Assembly (NCBI RefSeq): GCF_001262505.1
Contig: NZ_KQ410725.1
Location: forward strand, 1 to 64,000
DNA from: Shinella sp. SUS2
Lineage (GTDB): Bacteria; Pseudomonadota; Alphaproteobacteria; Rhizobiales; Rhizobiaceae
DNA length: 64,000 nt
Direction: 5' to 3'
The translations under genes and the position numbers were made by a program. Positions 40,282-50,402 of this stretch are shown one piece after another. Positions within the stretch are counted from its first letter, which is position 1, and every line of letters starts with the position of its first letter. The notes below the pieces were generated by a model, which was given only the letters and a program-made list of their open reading frames with translations, had not been told where the DNA came from and ran no database searches.

Positions 40282-40542
40282 TCAGGGAAGCTGCTCGACC
40301 TTTTCCGGCCGCATCAGCATCCCGTAGATTTCATCCTTGAGCCGCATCCTCTCCTTCCGCATGTCGGCCATGTGGAAGTCGGCGACGGGCTCGATATCCG
40401 TCTCGGCGCGGTGGATCGCGAGATTCACCGCTTGATACTCCTCGGAAATCCGGTGGAAATGACCATCGACCTCGCGCAGGTGGCGGATCTTGGCCAGGTG
40501 CTCCGGAAATTCCTCTGCCAGCTGGTGCGGGGTATTCGGCAT
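40282..40542 (-). CDS. DUF465 (YdcH-like) small protein (86 aa)
   Basis: A short all-helical protein with the DUF465 pattern: HLREVDGHFHRISEEYQAVNLAIHRAET, then MRKERMRLKDEIYGML. It is highly charged and probably forms a helical hairpin. No biochemical role is known to me. The ATG at 40542 follows AAGGAG by about 6 bases. It lies between the SGNH hydrolase and lpdA inside the pdh cluster. Confidence 0.8.
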   Translation of the reverse strand: MPNTPHQLAEEFPEHLAKIRHLREVDGHFHRISEEYQAVNLAIHRAETDIEPVADFHMADMRKERMRLKDEIYGMLMRPEKVEQLP

Positions 40543-40608
40543 GTCCATCTCCTTCTTCTGATGATGGTGCCAGCCTAGCGCGCCCGCGCCTTCACTCCTT
40601 GATCCCGA

Positions 40609-41250
40609 TCAAAGCCCGAGCATCATGCGCACGACCGGCTCGAGACCCTTGCCGATCGCCCGCGTGTTCTTCGCATCGAGATGCACGCCGTCGAGCGGCG
40701 TGGTCTCGGCCACCGCGCCCGCATCGAAGAAGCCGCAGCCGGCTTCGTCCGCCAGGTCCGCATAGAGCGTCGCCAGCATCGCCGATTGTTCCACGCCGCC
40801 GGCGAACATCGCCGCAAAGGCGGTGTTCGCGGTTTCGCACAGCGGCGGCGGGGAGACGATCAGCACCTCCGGCCCCTCCTGGTCACCGAACGACCAGGCA
40901 TGGTGGCGCACGAGCGACACCAGCCGCTCCATGCCCTGCACGGCGCCGAAGGCGGTGCCGCAAACGACCGGCTTCATGTCATTGGCGCCGAGCAACAGGA
41001 TGACGAGGTCAATCGGATCGTGGCTGTGCAGGATGGTCGGCAGGATGCGCGCGCCGTTGCGGTCGCAGTCCGCCATGTGGTCGTCATAGGCGGTGGTGCG
41101 GCCGTTGAGGCCCTCCGCGATCACGGTGACACCCGGTCCGAGGGCCTTGGCGAGCACGCTCGGCCAGCGATCCTCGAAGGCGTGCCGGTCGAGCGTTTCC
41201 GCTTTGTAACCCCAGGTCAGGCTGTCGCCGTAGCAGAGAACCGTCTTCAT
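40609..41250 (-). CDS. SGNH/GDSL-family hydrolase (213 aa)
   Basis: An esterase/lipase fold with the GDS block (VLCYGDSLTWGY, nucleophile Ser10), the Gly block in EGLNGRTT, the Asn block in LLLGANDMK and the final Asp-His pair in PLDGVHLD. No signal peptide, so cytoplasmic. Substrate unknown; relatives are arylesterases and acyl hydrolases. GGAG lies 7 bases upstream of the ATG. It sits 15 bp after pdhC and is likely co-transcribed. Confidence 0.88.
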   Translation of the reverse strand: MKTVLCYGDSLTWGYKAETLDRHAFEDRWPSVLAKALGPGVTVIAEGLNGRTTAYDDHMADCDRNGARILPTILHSHDPIDLVILLLGANDMKPVVCGTAFGAVQGMERLVSLVRHHAWSFGDQEGPEVLIVSPPPLCETANTAFAAMFAGGVEQSAMLATLYADLADEAGCGFFDAGAVAETTPLDGVHLDAKNTRAIGKGLEPVVRMMLGL

Positions 41251-41265
41251 GGCCGCACTCCGCTA

Positions 41266-42615
41266 TCAGACGAGCATCCCCATCGGGCTCTCGATGTAGC
41301 GCTTGAAGGCGCCGAGCAGTTCGGCACCCAGCGCGCCATCGACGCAGCGGTGGTCGGTGGAGAGCGTGACCGTCATCGCGTTGACGATGACCATCTGGCC
41401 CTTCTTGACCACCACCCGCTCCGTGCCCGCGCCGACAGCCAGGATCGTCGCATGCGGCGGGTTGACGACCGCAGCGAAGTTCGAGACGCCCATCATGCCC
41501 ATGTTGGAGACCGCGGTCGTGCCGCCCTGGTATTCCTCGGGCTTCAGCTTGCGTTCCTTGGCCCGCTTGCCGAGATCCTTCATCTCGTTGGAGATGGCCG
41601 ACAGGCTCTTCAGCTCCGCCTTGCGGATGATCGGCGTGATCAGGCCGCCCGGGATGGAAACGGCGACACCGACATCCGCGTGCTTGTGCTTGACCATGTT
41701 CGTGTCGGTCCAGGAGACGTTGGCATCCGGCACGTCACGCAGGGCGAGTGCCATCGCCTTGATGACCATGTCGTTGACCGAGAGCTTGTAGGCCGGCTTG
41801 CCGTCCTTCTCCGGCGCGGAACCGTTGATCTGGGCGCGCAGCGCCAGCAGCGCATCGAGCTCGACGTCAACGGAGACGTAGAAGTGCGGGATCGTCTGCT
41901 TGGATTCCTGCAGGCGCTTGGCAATGGTCTTGCGCATGCCGTCATGCGGCACGAGCTCGTACGAGCCCTGCTCGAACAGCTTGAGCACGGCCTCTTCCGA
42001 CATGCCCTTGGGGGCCGCGGCGGGCGCTGCGGAGGCGGCGGCAGCCGGGGCTGCTGCGGCGGCGGCGGGCTTGGCACCGCCGGAGGCGATCGCCTTCTCG
42101 ACATCGCTCTTCACCACGCGGCCGTGCGGGCCGGAGCCGGAGACCGACTTGATGTCGACGCCGGCATCCCTGGCGATACGCCGGGCGAGCGGCGAAGAGA
42201 AGAGGCCGTTGCCGACGAAATGACCGTTGCCGGTGCTGGCAGCGACAGCAGCCGGCGCGGCTGCGGCCGCGGGCTTCTCTGCTTCCTTCGGCGCTTCGGC
42301 CTTGGCCTCGGCAGGCTTGGCTTCCGCCTTCGGCGCGGAACCACCGCCGGCAGCGGCTGCCGACACATCTTCACCGTCGGCGGCAAGGACGGCGATCAGG
42401 CTGTTGACCTTGACGCCTTCAGTACCGGCGGGCACGACGATCTTGGCGACAACGCCCTCGTCGACGGCCTCGACTTCCATCGTCGCCTTGTCGGTCTCGA
42501 TCTCGGCGATGACGTCACCGGATTTCACGGTGTCGCCTTCCTTGACCAGCCACTTGGCGAGGTTGCCCTCTTCCATGGTGGGCGAGAGGGCGGGCATCGT
42601 AATGTTGATCGGCAT
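41266..42615 (-). CDS. pdhC: Pyruvate dehydrogenase E2, dihydrolipoyl acetyltransferase (449 aa)
   Basis: It transfers acetyl groups from lipoyl-lysine to CoA. A lipoyl domain (1-80) has the modified Lys in [17 protein letters not shown]. An Ala/Pro/Lys-rich linker follows, then the E3/E1-binding domain (about 140-180, [29 protein letters not shown]) and a catalytic domain (about 215-449) ending with the active-site [24 protein letters not shown] precedes the ATG. It is 15 bp after pdhB. Confidence 0.97.
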   Translation of the reverse strand: MPINITMPALSPTMEEGNLAKWLVKEGDTVKSGDVIAEIETDKATMEVEAVDEGVVAKIVVPAGTEGVKVNSLIAVLAADGEDVSAAAAGGGSAPKAEAKPAEAKAEAPKEAEKPAAAAAPAAVAASTGNGHFVGNGLFSSPLARRIARDAGVDIKSVSGSGPHGRVVKSDVEKAIASGGAKPAAAAAAPAAAASAAPAAAPKGMSEEAVLKLFEQGSYELVPHDGMRKTIAKRLQESKQTIPHFYVSVDVELDALLALRAQINGSAPEKDGKPAYKLSVNDMVIKAMALALRDVPDANVSWTDTNMVKHKHADVGVAVSIPGGLITPIIRKAELKSLSAISNEMKDLGKRAKERKLKPEEYQGGTTAVSNMGMMGVSNFAAVVNPPHATILAVGAGTERVVVKKGQMVIVNAMTVTLSTDHRCVDGALGAELLGAFKRYIESPMGMLV

Positions 42616-42630
42616 TTCGGCGCCCTCCCC

Positions 42631-44016
42631 TTATTTGTAGCAGACGGTTTTGACCGCCTGGACGACTTCGCCGACATTCGGCAGCGCCAGCTTTTCGAGG
42701 TTCGCGGCGTAGGGCATCGGAACGTCCTTGCCGGCAATCGTCAGGATCGGCGCATCGAGATAGTCGAAGGCCTGCTGCATGACGCGGGTCGCGATCTCGG
42801 TGCCGACGGAGGACTGCGGATAACCCTCTTCGACGACGACGAGGCGGCCCGTCTTCTTGACGGATTCGATGACCGTCGGCAGATCCATCGGGCGGATGGT
42901 GCGAAGGTCGATCAGCTCGACGTCGATGCCGTCCTTCTCCAGTTCCGCAATCGCCTTCAGCGCGTAGGTCATGCCGATGCCGAAGGAGACGACGGTGACG
43001 TCGTTGCCCTTCTTGTGGATGCGCGCCTTGCCGATCGGCAACACGAAATCGTCCATCTTCGGCACATCGAAGCTCTGGCCGTAGAGGATTTCGTTTTCGA
43101 GGAAGATGACCGGGTTCGGGTCGCGGATCGCCGCCTTCAGGAGACCCTTCGCGTCGGCCGCCGTGTAGGGCATGACCACCTTGAGGCCCGGAATGTGACT
43201 GTACCAGGCGGCATAGCACTGCGAGTGCTGGGCCGCGACGCGCGCTGCAGCGCCATTCGGGCCGCGGAAGACGATCGGCGCGCCCATCTGGCCGCCGGAC
43301 ATGTAGAGCGTCTTGGCCGCGGAGTTGATGATCTGGTCGATCGCCTGCATGGCGAAGTTGAAGGTCATGAACTCAACGATCGGCTTCAGGCCGGTCATCG
43401 CCGCACCGACGCCGACGCCGGCAAAGCCATGCTCGGTGATCGGGGTGTCGATAACGCGGCGGGCGCCGAATTCCTGCAGCAGGCCCTGCGTGATCTTGTA
43501 GGCACCCTGGTATTCGGCGACTTCCTCGCCCATGACGAAGACGTCGTCGTCGCGGCGCATCTCTTCCGCCATGGCGTCGCGCAGCGCTTCGCGCACCGTC
43601 GTCGCCACCATTTCGGTGCCGGCCGGAATATCCGGATCAGCGGCAACTTCGCCCTTCGGCTGCGCCGGAACGGGCGCGGCAGCGGCGGCAGGTGCCGGCT
43701 CGACGGCCTTCGGCGCCTCGGCTTCAGCGGGCTTGGCGGCTGCCTTCGGCGCGGCGACCGCGTCGGCGCTCTCGCCGTCCTGCAGCAGCACGGCGATCGC
43801 CGTGTTCACCTTGACGCCCTCGGTGCCGGCGGCGATCAGGATCTTGCCGATCACGCCTTCATCGACGGCCTCGACTTCCATCGTCGCCTTGTCGGTTTCG
43901 ATTTCGGCAATCACGTCGCCGGACTTGACGGTGTCACCCTCGTTCTTCACCCATTTGGAGAGCGTACCCTCCTCCATGGTCGGAGACAGGGCGGGCATGA
44001 GAATCTCGATTGGCAT
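42631..44016 (-). CDS. pdhB: Pyruvate dehydrogenase E1 beta with N-terminal lipoyl domain (461 aa)
   Basis: The C-terminal 330 residues are a transketolase-like E1-beta, including [35 protein letters not shown] and [26 protein letters not shown]. The first 80 residues form a lipoyl domain nearly identical to that of pdhC, with [17 protein letters not shown]. An Ala/Pro-rich linker joins them. A lipoylated E1-beta is known in alphaproteobacteria such as Zymomonas and rhizobia. A strong GGGAGGG site precedes the ATG; 17 bp after pdhA. Confidence 0.97.
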   Translation of the reverse strand: MPIEILMPALSPTMEEGTLSKWVKNEGDTVKSGDVIAEIETDKATMEVEAVDEGVIGKILIAAGTEGVKVNTAIAVLLQDGESADAVAAPKAAAKPAEAEAPKAVEPAPAAAAAPVPAQPKGEVAADPDIPAGTEMVATTVREALRDAMAEEMRRDDDVFVMGEEVAEYQGAYKITQGLLQEFGARRVIDTPITEHGFAGVGVGAAMTGLKPIVEFMTFNFAMQAIDQIINSAAKTLYMSGGQMGAPIVFRGPNGAAARVAAQHSQCYAAWYSHIPGLKVVMPYTAADAKGLLKAAIRDPNPVIFLENEILYGQSFDVPKMDDFVLPIGKARIHKKGNDVTVVSFGIGMTYALKAIAELEKDGIDVELIDLRTIRPMDLPTVIESVKKTGRLVVVEEGYPQSSVGTEIATRVMQQAFDYLDAPILTIAGKDVPMPYAANLEKLALPNVGEVVQAVKTVCYK

Positions 44017-44033
44017 TGGTGTCCCTCCCCGGA

Positions 44034-45080
44034 TTACAGCAGGATGTCGGTGTAGAGTTCGGATGCATCCGGCTCCGGATCGGCCTGCGCGAAATCGGCG
44101 CTGTCGGCGACGATGTCACGGACGTCCTTGTCGATCTGCTTGAGATCGTCCTCGCTTGCCCACTTGTTTTCCAGAAGGCGGGCGCGCACCTGCTCGATCG
44201 GGTCGTGCTCGGAACGCATCTTCTGCACTTCGTCCTTCGAACGGTACTTCGCCGGGTCGGACATCGAGTGACCGCGATAGCGGTAGGTCTGCATCTCGAG
44301 GATGACCGGCCCCTTGCCCGAGCGGCAATGTTCGACGGCTTCATCGGCAGCGGCCTTTACGGCACGCACATCCATGCCATCCACCTGGTAACCGGGGATG
44401 TTGAAGGATGCGCCGCGATGCGAGAAATCGGTCTGGGCGGAGGCGCGCGAAACGGACGTGCCCATGGCGTAGCGGTTGTTCTCGATCACGTAGACGACCG
44501 GCAGCTTCCAGAGAGCGGCCATGTTGAAGCTCTCGTAGACCTGGCCCTGGTTGGCAGCGCCGTCGCCGAAATAGGCGAGCGAGACATTATCGTTGCCGCG
44601 GTAGCGGTTGGCGAAGGCAAGGCCCGTGCCGAGCGAAACCTGCCCGCCGACGATGCCGTGGCCGCCATAAAAGTTCTTTTCCTTGGAGAACATGTGCATG
44701 GAGCCGCCCTTGCCCTTGGAAAGGCCGCCACGACGTCCGGTCAGTTCCGCCATCACGCCGCGCGGGCTCATGCCGCAGGCGAGCATATGGCCGTGGTCAC
44801 GATAACCCGTGATGACCTGGTCACCTTCCTTCAGCGCCAGCTGCATGCCGACGACGACCGCTTCCTGGCCGATATAGAGGTGACAGAAGCCGCCGATGAA
44901 GCCCATGCCATAGAGCTGGCCAGCCTTTTCCTCGAAACGCCGGATGAGCAGCATTTCGCGATAGGCGTGAAGATCGTCTTCCTTGGAGAACTCGGCAATC
45001 GTGCCGCCGGTGAAGTCTTTCTTTGCAGGCTTTGCCGCGGTTTTGCGGCTGGACGTGGACGCGGTTTTACGCGGAGCCAT
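44034..45080 (-). CDS. pdhA: Pyruvate dehydrogenase E1 alpha (348 aa)
   Basis: The thiamine diphosphate-dependent decarboxylating subunit. The ThDP motif is [20 protein letters not shown]...ENNRYAMGT. The phosphorylation-loop region [15 protein letters not shown] and [14 protein letters not shown] are also conserved. The N-terminal 30 residues are Lys/Ala-rich. GGGAGGA lies 4-5 bases before the ATG. It heads the pdhABC operon; dyads in the 149-bp upstream gap may control it. Confidence 0.97.
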   Translation of the reverse strand: MAPRKTASTSSRKTAAKPAKKDFTGGTIAEFSKEDDLHAYREMLLIRRFEEKAGQLYGMGFIGGFCHLYIGQEAVVVGMQLALKEGDQVITGYRDHGHMLACGMSPRGVMAELTGRRGGLSKGKGGSMHMFSKEKNFYGGHGIVGGQVSLGTGLAFANRYRGNDNVSLAYFGDGAANQGQVYESFNMAALWKLPVVYVIENNRYAMGTSVSRASAQTDFSHRGASFNIPGYQVDGMDVRAVKAAADEAVEHCRSGKGPVILEMQTYRYRGHSMSDPAKYRSKDEVQKMRSEHDPIEQVRARLLENKWASEDDLKQIDKDVRDIVADSADFAQADPEPDASELYTDILL

Positions 45081-45142
45081 TCGTTCCTCCCTATGTTTGC
45101 CTCTTGGAGGAAACCATAGGGGAGAAAGCCCGCCTCAGCAAT

Positions 45143-45158
45143 GCCATAAATGCATGGC
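45143..45158. promoter_or_regulatory. Inverted repeat upstream of pdhA
   Basis: GCCAT-6-ATGGC lies 63 bp upstream of the pdhA ATG, in the position expected for a promoter operator. The binding protein is unknown. Confidence 0.35.
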
Positions 45159-45198
45159 TTATATTCTTCCCAACCCATTGATTAGTAAGGCATATTTA

Positions 45199-45223
45199 CG
45201 ATTAACCAGATTTCGGTTAATCG
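45199..45223. promoter_or_regulatory. 9-bp perfect inverted repeat between ftsB and pdhA
   Basis: CGATTAACC-7-GGTTAATCG lies 6 bp after the ftsB stop. It could be a weak hairpin at the ftsB 3' end or an operator for pdhA (119 bp upstream of its start). Its TTAACC half-sites resemble CtrA half-sites, but the spacing is not the CtrA spacing. Confidence 0.4.
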
Positions 45224-45229
45224 ACTTCT

Positions 45230-45538
45230 TCAATGGAAAATAACGATTTCGTCGGCTCTGGACATGTTGAGATAGGAGCGTGCTTTTTCGTCGAGCATGT
45301 CACGCTCGAGCGAGCCATCGCTCATCAGGGCCACCTCTTTTTCCAGGATCTGACGCTGCCGCACGAGGACGTCCAGGCGCGCCTGACGCTCTACTCTCTG
45401 CCGTTCGAGCTCCTCCATCCCCCTGAGGCCGAAATCGCCATGGACGGAATGATAGCCGAAGTAGGAAAGGAATGCGACTGTAATCACCGGCAACGCCAGC
45501 CGGCCGAATTTCCGCTTCTTATGGTGTTTGGTCCACAT
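45230..45538 (-). CDS. ftsB: FtsB/DivIC-like septum formation protein (102 aa)
   Basis: A single-pass membrane protein of the divisome. After a basic cytoplasmic tail (MWTKHHKKRKFGR) there is one membrane segment (LALPVITVAFLSYFGYHSV), then a periplasmic coiled coil (about 48-85, ELERQRVERQARLDVLVRQRQILEKEV) and ERDMLDEKARSYLNMSRADEIVIF, the FtsB/DivIC signature. The start at 45538 is preferred to 45619, which would add a Cys-rich non-family leader. Downstream pdh genes lie beyond a 149-bp gap. Confidence 0.85.
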   Translation of the reverse strand: MWTKHHKKRKFGRLALPVITVAFLSYFGYHSVHGDFGLRGMEELERQRVERQARLDVLVRQRQILEKEVALMSDGSLERDMLDEKARSYLNMSRADEIVIFH

Positions 45539-45727
45539 GCACAGCAGTCCCGATACGCAATACGGGTACGACACTAGCGGCAAGCGGTTAACCGACCATT
45601 GACCATGATGGTTGGGCAAAGAAAAAACCGCATCTGCCGATGCGGCCCCGGTTTTTCCGTTGAAAGGCCGGTGCCGTCAGGAGCCGAGACAGAGCAATCG
45701 CATTTGGAAGGAAGCCGCTGCCTCATT

Positions 45728-45847
45728 CCCCTTCTCCCCACGGGGGGAAAGTGCCGGCAGGCGGATGAAGGGGATGGCAAAGGCGCAAATGATCCGTCCC
45801 CCCCCTCATCGACCCCTTCGGGCCACCTTCTCCCCACCGGGAGAAGG
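45728..45847. repeat. RIME-like palindromic intergenic repeat, second pair
   Basis: One unit (45728-45774) reads in inverted orientation (CCCTTCTCCCC … GCGGATGAAGGGG), the second (45798-45847) in direct orientation (CCCCTCATC … CACCTTCTCCCC … GAGAAGG). They share the arms of the pair at 21551 but are more diverged and in the opposite mutual order. They occupy most of the 352-bp gap between cckA and ftsB; nothing else is seen there. Confidence 0.72.
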
Positions 45848-45890
45848 AAAGAAAGGCACTGTCGAATTCCCTATGCGATTGCCTGAAGGC

Positions 45891-48509
45891 TCAGGCGTCG
45901 AGCATTTCCCGCACGGCCTCGGCAAGCTGCTTCAGAGAGAACGGCTTCGGCAGGAAGCCGAACTTGGCGTCCGCCGGCAGGTTGCGGGCAAAGGCGTCCT
46001 CGGCATAGCCCGAGACGAAGATGAACTTGAGGTCCGGATAGGTTTTCCGCAGCTCGCGCAGCAGCGACGGACCGTCCATCTCGGGCATGACCACGTCGGA
46101 GACGACGATATCGACGGCACCGTTCAGCTCTTCCATGATGTCGAGCGCCTCGACACCGGACCCGGCCTCGTGGACGGTGTAGCCGCGGGTCTCCAGCATG
46201 CGCTTGCCGCCGCGCCGCACCGCTTCCTCGTCCTCCACGAGCAGCACCACGGCCGAACCGCCGGTAAGGTCGCGCGGCTCCTTGTCCGCTTCCCGCGCGG
46301 CCACGGCCGTCGATTGACCGCCGGCCTGCGACAGTGCCTGCACCGCGCCCGCCGCTTCCGCCGGCACCACCTCTTCGATATGGCGCGGCATGAGGATGCG
46401 GAAGGTCGTGCCACTGCCGACTTCGGAATCGAGATAGATGTAGCCGCCGGACTGCTTGACGATGCCATAGACCATCGAAAGGCCCAGCCCTGTGCCCTTG
46501 CCGACTTCCTTGGTGGTGAAGAAGGGCTCGAAGATCTTGTCGATGATTTCGGGCGGGATGCCGGTGCCCTGGTCGGCCACGTCCACTTCCACATAGTCAC
46601 CCGGCGGCAGATCGCGCAGGTTCCGTGCCGCCGCCTCGTCGGCCTCCACATTGCGGGTGCGGAAGGTGATGGTGCCGCCCTCCGGCATGGCGTCGCGCGC
46701 ATTGACCGCAAGATTGATCAGCACCTGCTCGAACTGGCCGAGATCGGTCTTCACCGACCAGAGGTCGCGGCCATATTCGACATCGATCTTGACGTTGGTG
46801 CCGGTCATGCGATCGACGAGCATGCGCAGGTCACCGATGACGTCGGTGAGGTTGAGCACGGTCGGGCGCATCGTCTGCTTGCGCGAGAAGGCAAGCAGCT
46901 GGCGCACCAGCACCGCCGCCCGGTTGGCGTTGCGCTTGATCTCCATGAGATCGGCAAAGCTCGCATCGGACGGGCGCGCGGACAGAAGCAGGTGGTCGGA
47001 GGAAAGCAGGATCGCCGTCAGCACGTTGTTGAAGTCGTGCGCGATGCCGCCGGCGAGCGTGCCGACCGCATTCATCTTCTGCGTCTGCGCCATCTGCGTC
47101 TCGAGCGCCTTCTGCTCGGTGATCTCGACGGCATAGACGATGGCCGCCTCCTCCGGCGCCTCGTCGCTCTGGTCGATGACGGCGTTCACATAGAAGCGGA
47201 AATGCCGGCCGTCGTCGGCCGGATGCAGCGAGTCGATCGGCGCGATGTCGCCCTGCCGGTCCTTCGCGGCATCGAGCGCCGATTGCAGGCGCAAGCGATC
47301 CGTCTCGTGCACGATGGTCTCGAGCTTGGCGCCGCGGTCGATATCGTCGCGCGAGACGACGCCCGAGAACAGCTTCAGGAATGGCGCGTTGGTGCGCAGG
47401 ATCCGGCCGCCGCCATCGACCGAGGCGATGGCCATCGGCGTGTTGTTGAAGAAGCGCGTGAAGCGCATGGAGGCAATCGAGGCGGACTGATCGTTCGCGC
47501 TCCCCTCCTCGCGCGCAAGAACGATGGTGCGGCTTTCGCCGGGCGCCCCGTCGCGCGTCGTGGAAACGCGGTGCACGATGCGCACCGGAAGGCTCTGGCC
47601 GTTCGTCTTGCGCAGGTCGAGATCGAGCAATTCGGTGCGCTTCAGGCCAGGCTCGGCCTGCACGGACTGGATAAGCGCCAGCCCCTCGCCCGCCACCATC
47701 TCGGCGATCGACAGCGAGCCGGGATGGAACTTCGCAAGATCGATGCCGAGCCATTCGGCAAGCGTCGCGTTCAGGTAGACGATCTCGCCCTTGCGGCCCG
47801 CGGAGAAGAAACCAGCCGGTGCATGGTCCAGATAGTCGATGGCGTTCTGCAATTCCTTGAAGAAGCGCTCCTGGTCGTCCCGCTCGGAGGTGATGTTGGA
47901 AATCTGCCAGATATAGAGCGGCTGCTTCGGCTTGTCGCGGTTCGGCAGGATACGCGCCTTAAGGCGATACCACTGCGCGCCCGAGCCGCCGGAGCCGGCC
48001 GGGTTGAGCGGCTTCTGGACGCGGAACTCCTCGGCGCCTTCCTTGCCTTCGTGCAGTCCGTTGGTCAGGCGATAGACGGCTTCGGTCGCGTCGCGATTGC
48101 GCGACAGCAGGGTCTCGAGCGTCTGCACCTCGGCAGCGCCGTTCGCCCCCGTCAGCGCGCCATAGGCCGCATTGGCGTAGACGATGCGGCCCTTGCGGTC
48201 GGTGACGACCGTGCCATCGGGATGCGCATCGAGAAAGGCGCGTGCCAGATCATCCGAGCGCGCCGCCTGCGGCATGACCTCGATGAAGCCGATCAGCGCG
48301 GAAACGACGAAGAAGATGCCGGCCATCGCGAGAACGCCGAGAACTCCGAGCACGAGCTCGTTGTCGAGCTGGTTCTTGAAGACGATGAACGCCCCCGCCG
48401 AAGCCGCCAGCACGACCGCGAGCAGCACCACACGCAGCGCCACCGCCGACCGCACGCCGCGGTCCACGATCGGCACATTATCCCCGTCCGGCCGCTTCAT
48501 CGTCGTCAT
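45891..48509 (-). CDS. cckA: Cell-cycle hybrid histidine kinase CckA (872 aa)
   Basis: The top kinase of the CckA-ChpT-CtrA phosphorelay. Two membrane helices (about 22-45 and 52-75) are followed by PAS domains (about 90-400). HisKA has the phospho-His in [19 protein letters not shown]. HATPase has [21 protein letters not shown] and [14 protein letters not shown]-terminal receiver (about 750-872) has the acceptor Asp in [15 protein letters not shown] and Lys in FLPKPF. GAGGG precedes the ATG. A CtrA box lies in this same window at 60937. Confidence 0.95.
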   Translation of the reverse strand: MTTMKRPDGDNVPIVDRGVRSAVALRVVLLAVVLAASAGAFIVFKNQLDNELVLGVLGVLAMAGIFFVVSALIGFIEVMPQAARSDDLARAFLDAHPDGTVVTDRKGRIVYANAAYGALTGANGAAEVQTLETLLSRNRDATEAVYRLTNGLHEGKEGAEEFRVQKPLNPAGSGGSGAQWYRLKARILPNRDKPKQPLYIWQISNITSERDDQERFFKELQNAIDYLDHAPAGFFSAGRKGEIVYLNATLAEWLGIDLAKFHPGSLSIAEMVAGEGLALIQSVQAEPGLKRTELLDLDLRKTNGQSLPVRIVHRVSTTRDGAPGESRTIVLAREEGSANDQSASIASMRFTRFFNNTPMAIASVDGGGRILRTNAPFLKLFSGVVSRDDIDRGAKLETIVHETDRLRLQSALDAAKDRQGDIAPIDSLHPADDGRHFRFYVNAVIDQSDEAPEEAAIVYAVEITEQKALETQMAQTQKMNAVGTLAGGIAHDFNNVLTAILLSSDHLLLSARPSDASFADLMEIKRNANRAAVLVRQLLAFSRKQTMRPTVLNLTDVIGDLRMLVDRMTGTNVKIDVEYGRDLWSVKTDLGQFEQVLINLAVNARDAMPEGGTITFRTRNVEADEAAARNLRDLPPGDYVEVDVADQGTGIPPEIIDKIFEPFFTTKEVGKGTGLGLSMVYGIVKQSGGYIYLDSEVGSGTTFRILMPRHIEEVVPAEAAGAVQALSQAGGQSTAVAAREADKEPRDLTGGSAVVLLVEDEEAVRRGGKRMLETRGYTVHEAGSGVEALDIMEELNGAVDIVVSDVVMPEMDGPSLLRELRKTYPDLKFIFVSGYAEDAFARNLPADAKFGFLPKPFSLKQLAEAVREMLDA

Positions 48510-48822
48510 CAGTCCCTCGTCTGCAACAGTCCGGGTCTTGCGCTTGACCCGAACCCGATGCCAGAATCATGTTTATCCGCACGAGGGAAGCGCAAAAAGC
48601 CGTCGAGGGGAAGCAAGGCCGCGAATTCACAGGGAATATTCCCGGCTCAAACATCGCAATTTCCCTAACCTGCCATACTTACGCGACGATGACGACGGCA
48701 ATCCGTGCTGGACAACCGGTATACCGCGCTTGTAGGACCCCGGGAAAAGCCGTCAAATGCAGCCAATCGGCCCGAAAGGCCGAACTGCTGGGCCAAAACT
48801 GCTGAGAAGGAGTGACCGCGCC
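48510..48822. promoter_or_regulatory. Divergent intergenic region between cckA and the FliO-like gene
   Basis: This 313-bp stretch must hold both promoters. The only clear structure is a 12-bp palindrome GGGAATATTCCC at 48632-48643. No full CtrA box, ORF or RNA gene is evident. Confidence 0.4.
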
Positions 48823-49809
48823 ATGTTCCAGGAGATTCTCGCAGAGAACGGCACGAAGTTCGTCATCGCCGCGGTGGTGGTGCTGCTCGGCCTTCTCTGC
48901 CTCGCGCTGGTGCTCTGGATCATCCGGGGCCGCCCCTCCTCGCCCTTCATCCGCGGCGGGCGCAACCGTGCGCCGCGCCTTGCCGTGCTCGATGCCGCGG
49001 CAATCGACACGCGCCGCCGCCTCGTCCTGATACGCCGGGACGACGTGGAACACCTCCTGATGATCGGCGGCCCGACCGACATCGTCATCGAAACGCGCAT
49101 CGCCCTCCCGTCGGCTGACCATACCCAGCCAACGGAAAAGACCAACCAGAGGACCGAGCGTGCCGAGCCCGCACCGGTGCTGCAGGAAACAGTGGCGAAG
49201 GCGGCCGAACCCGCGATCGCCGCCCGCACCACCGCCTCGGCCGGTGCTGTCGCATCGACCAACGGCACGGTGGAGCGCCGCCCGGCGGCAACGCCGGAGG
49301 GCGTCTCGGCGATGACCAGGGTGCTCTATGCCGGTGAGGACGACACCGCTCCCCGCACCACTCCGGCGCAGGCGGTGAGCCAGCCGGTCCAGACGACCCA
49401 GCAGGCGCAGACGGCCATGCAGCAGCGTACGCCGGAGCGCCGCATCGAGGACGTCCTCGAACAGAACCGCCAGCGCGTCCTGCCCCAGTCCACGGTAACG
49501 CACACGACACAGGCGACCGCCGGCCAGACGGTGCAGCGCCCGATGGCGACGCCGACGCTCGCCAAGCCGACGCCCCAGCTTGCCGACAACCCGGCGCTGG
49601 TCAGCGAGTTCGAAAAGATCCTGGAGGCCGAGATGGCCAGCAGTGCCGCCGCCGGCACGACCGCTCACACAGCCGCCCAGCCGACGCTCAACCCGACGCA
49701 GACCGCCGCCACGATCGGTCATGGACAGCCCGTCGCAAAGAGCCGCGAGGAAACGGAGGCGGAGATGGCGCGCCTGCTCGGTGAAATTGCCGCCAATCGC
49801 AAGGCGTAA
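48823..49809 (+). CDS. FliO-like single-pass membrane protein (328 aa)
   Basis: One membrane helix (about 10-33, KFVIAAVVVLLGLLCLALVLWII) is followed by a short domain matching FliO: RAPRLAVLDAAAIDTRRRLVLIRRDDVEHLLMIGGPTDIVIET. The remaining 230 residues are low-complexity, Thr/Gln/Ala/Pro-rich and probably disordered. FliO helps build the flagellar export gate, but no flagellar genes are nearby, so a different envelope role is possible. The ATG at 48823 follows AAGGAG. A strong terminator follows the gene. Confidence 0.75.
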   Translation: MFQEILAENGTKFVIAAVVVLLGLLCLALVLWIIRGRPSSPFIRGGRNRAPRLAVLDAAAIDTRRRLVLIRRDDVEHLLMIGGPTDIVIETRIALPSADHTQPTEKTNQRTERAEPAPVLQETVAKAAEPAIAARTTASAGAVASTNGTVERRPAATPEGVSAMTRVLYAGEDDTAPRTTPAQAVSQPVQTTQQAQTAMQQRTPERRIEDVLEQNRQRVLPQSTVTHTTQATAGQTVQRPMATPTLAKPTPQLADNPALVSEFEKILEAEMASSAAAGTTAHTAAQPTLNPTQTAATIGHGQPVAKSREETEAEMARLLGEIAANRKA

Positions 49810-49832
49810 GACAACCGGTCCGAACCGCACAG

Positions 49833-49876
49833 AAAAAAGCCGCTGGAAACACGAGGTTTCCGGCGGCTTTAATTTT
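49833..49876. terminator. Bidirectional terminator between FliO-like gene and dksA
   Basis: A 15-bp stem (AAAGCCGCTGGAAAC paired with GTTTCCGGCGGCTTT, one T-G pair) with a 5-base loop has TTTAATTTT on the plus strand and six T's on the minus strand. It serves both convergent genes. Confidence 0.88.
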
Positions 49877-49982
49877 GGTCTTGCCAGCACCGAACAACAC
49901 GAAACCTGCCGGCACCGGAAACATCCGGTGTTCGATTACCGCGAAGCCTGCCCTCGGACCTCCTCAGATCCGCAGGAAAGGT

Positions 49983-50402
49983 CTACTCGTCGCGATACAC
50001 CTTCTCCCGACGCTCATGGCGCTCCTGCGCCTCGATCGAAAGCGTGGCGATCGGGCGGGCGTCGAGACGCTTGAGGCCGATCGGTTCGCCTGTTTCCTCG
50101 CAGTAACCGTAAGTGCCTTCGTCGAGACGTTGCAGCGCCGCATCGATCTTGGAGATCAGCTTGCGCTGGCGGTCACGTGCCCGAAGTTCGATGGCACGGT
50201 CGGTTTCCGAAGACGCCCGGTCCGCAAGATCCGGATGATTGGCGCTTTCTTCTGCCAGATGGTCGAGGGTTTCGCGCGCTTCGCGCAGGATGTCGTTTTT
50301 CCAGGCGTTCAGCTTTGCTCGAAAGTAAGCCCGCTGGTTTGCGTTCATGAATTCATCGCCCTCATCGAGGACGAAATTGCTAAGATCGATCTTCTCACTC
50401 AA
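49983..50402 (-). CDS. dksA: RNA polymerase-binding transcription factor DksA (139 aa)
   Basis: It acts with ppGpp on RNA polymerase. A coiled-coil region (about 25-95) with LADRASSETDRAIELRARDRQRKLISKIDAALQR is followed by GTYGYCEETGEPIGLKRLDARPIATLSIEAQERHERREK. Only one of the four zinc-finger cysteines is present, as known in alphaproteobacterial DksA. The TTG at 50402 has AGGAGA six bases upstream and gives the family N terminus (SEKIDLSNF); the ATG at 50423 lies upstream of that site and is rejected. Confidence 0.93.
   Translation of the reverse strand: MSEKIDLSNFVLDEGDEFMNANQRAYFRAKLNAWKNDILREARETLDHLAEESANHPDLADRASSETDRAIELRARDRQRKLISKIDAALQRLDEGTYGYCEETGEPIGLKRLDARPIATLSIEAQERHERREKVYRDE

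Noticed and set aside
40681..44055. A 1124-codon plus-strand open frame opposite the pdh genes
   Set aside because: It is antisense to pdhC, pdhB and the SGNH gene, with low-complexity Arg/His/Asp-rich translation.
45201..45220. TTAA…TTAA pair upstream of pdhA as a CtrA box
   Set aside because: The half-sites are 11 bases apart, not 7, and are inverted; listed only as a dyad.
45612..48668. A 1018-codon plus-strand open frame opposite cckA
   Set aside because: The complementary frame encodes a complete CckA; the plus frame has shadow composition only.
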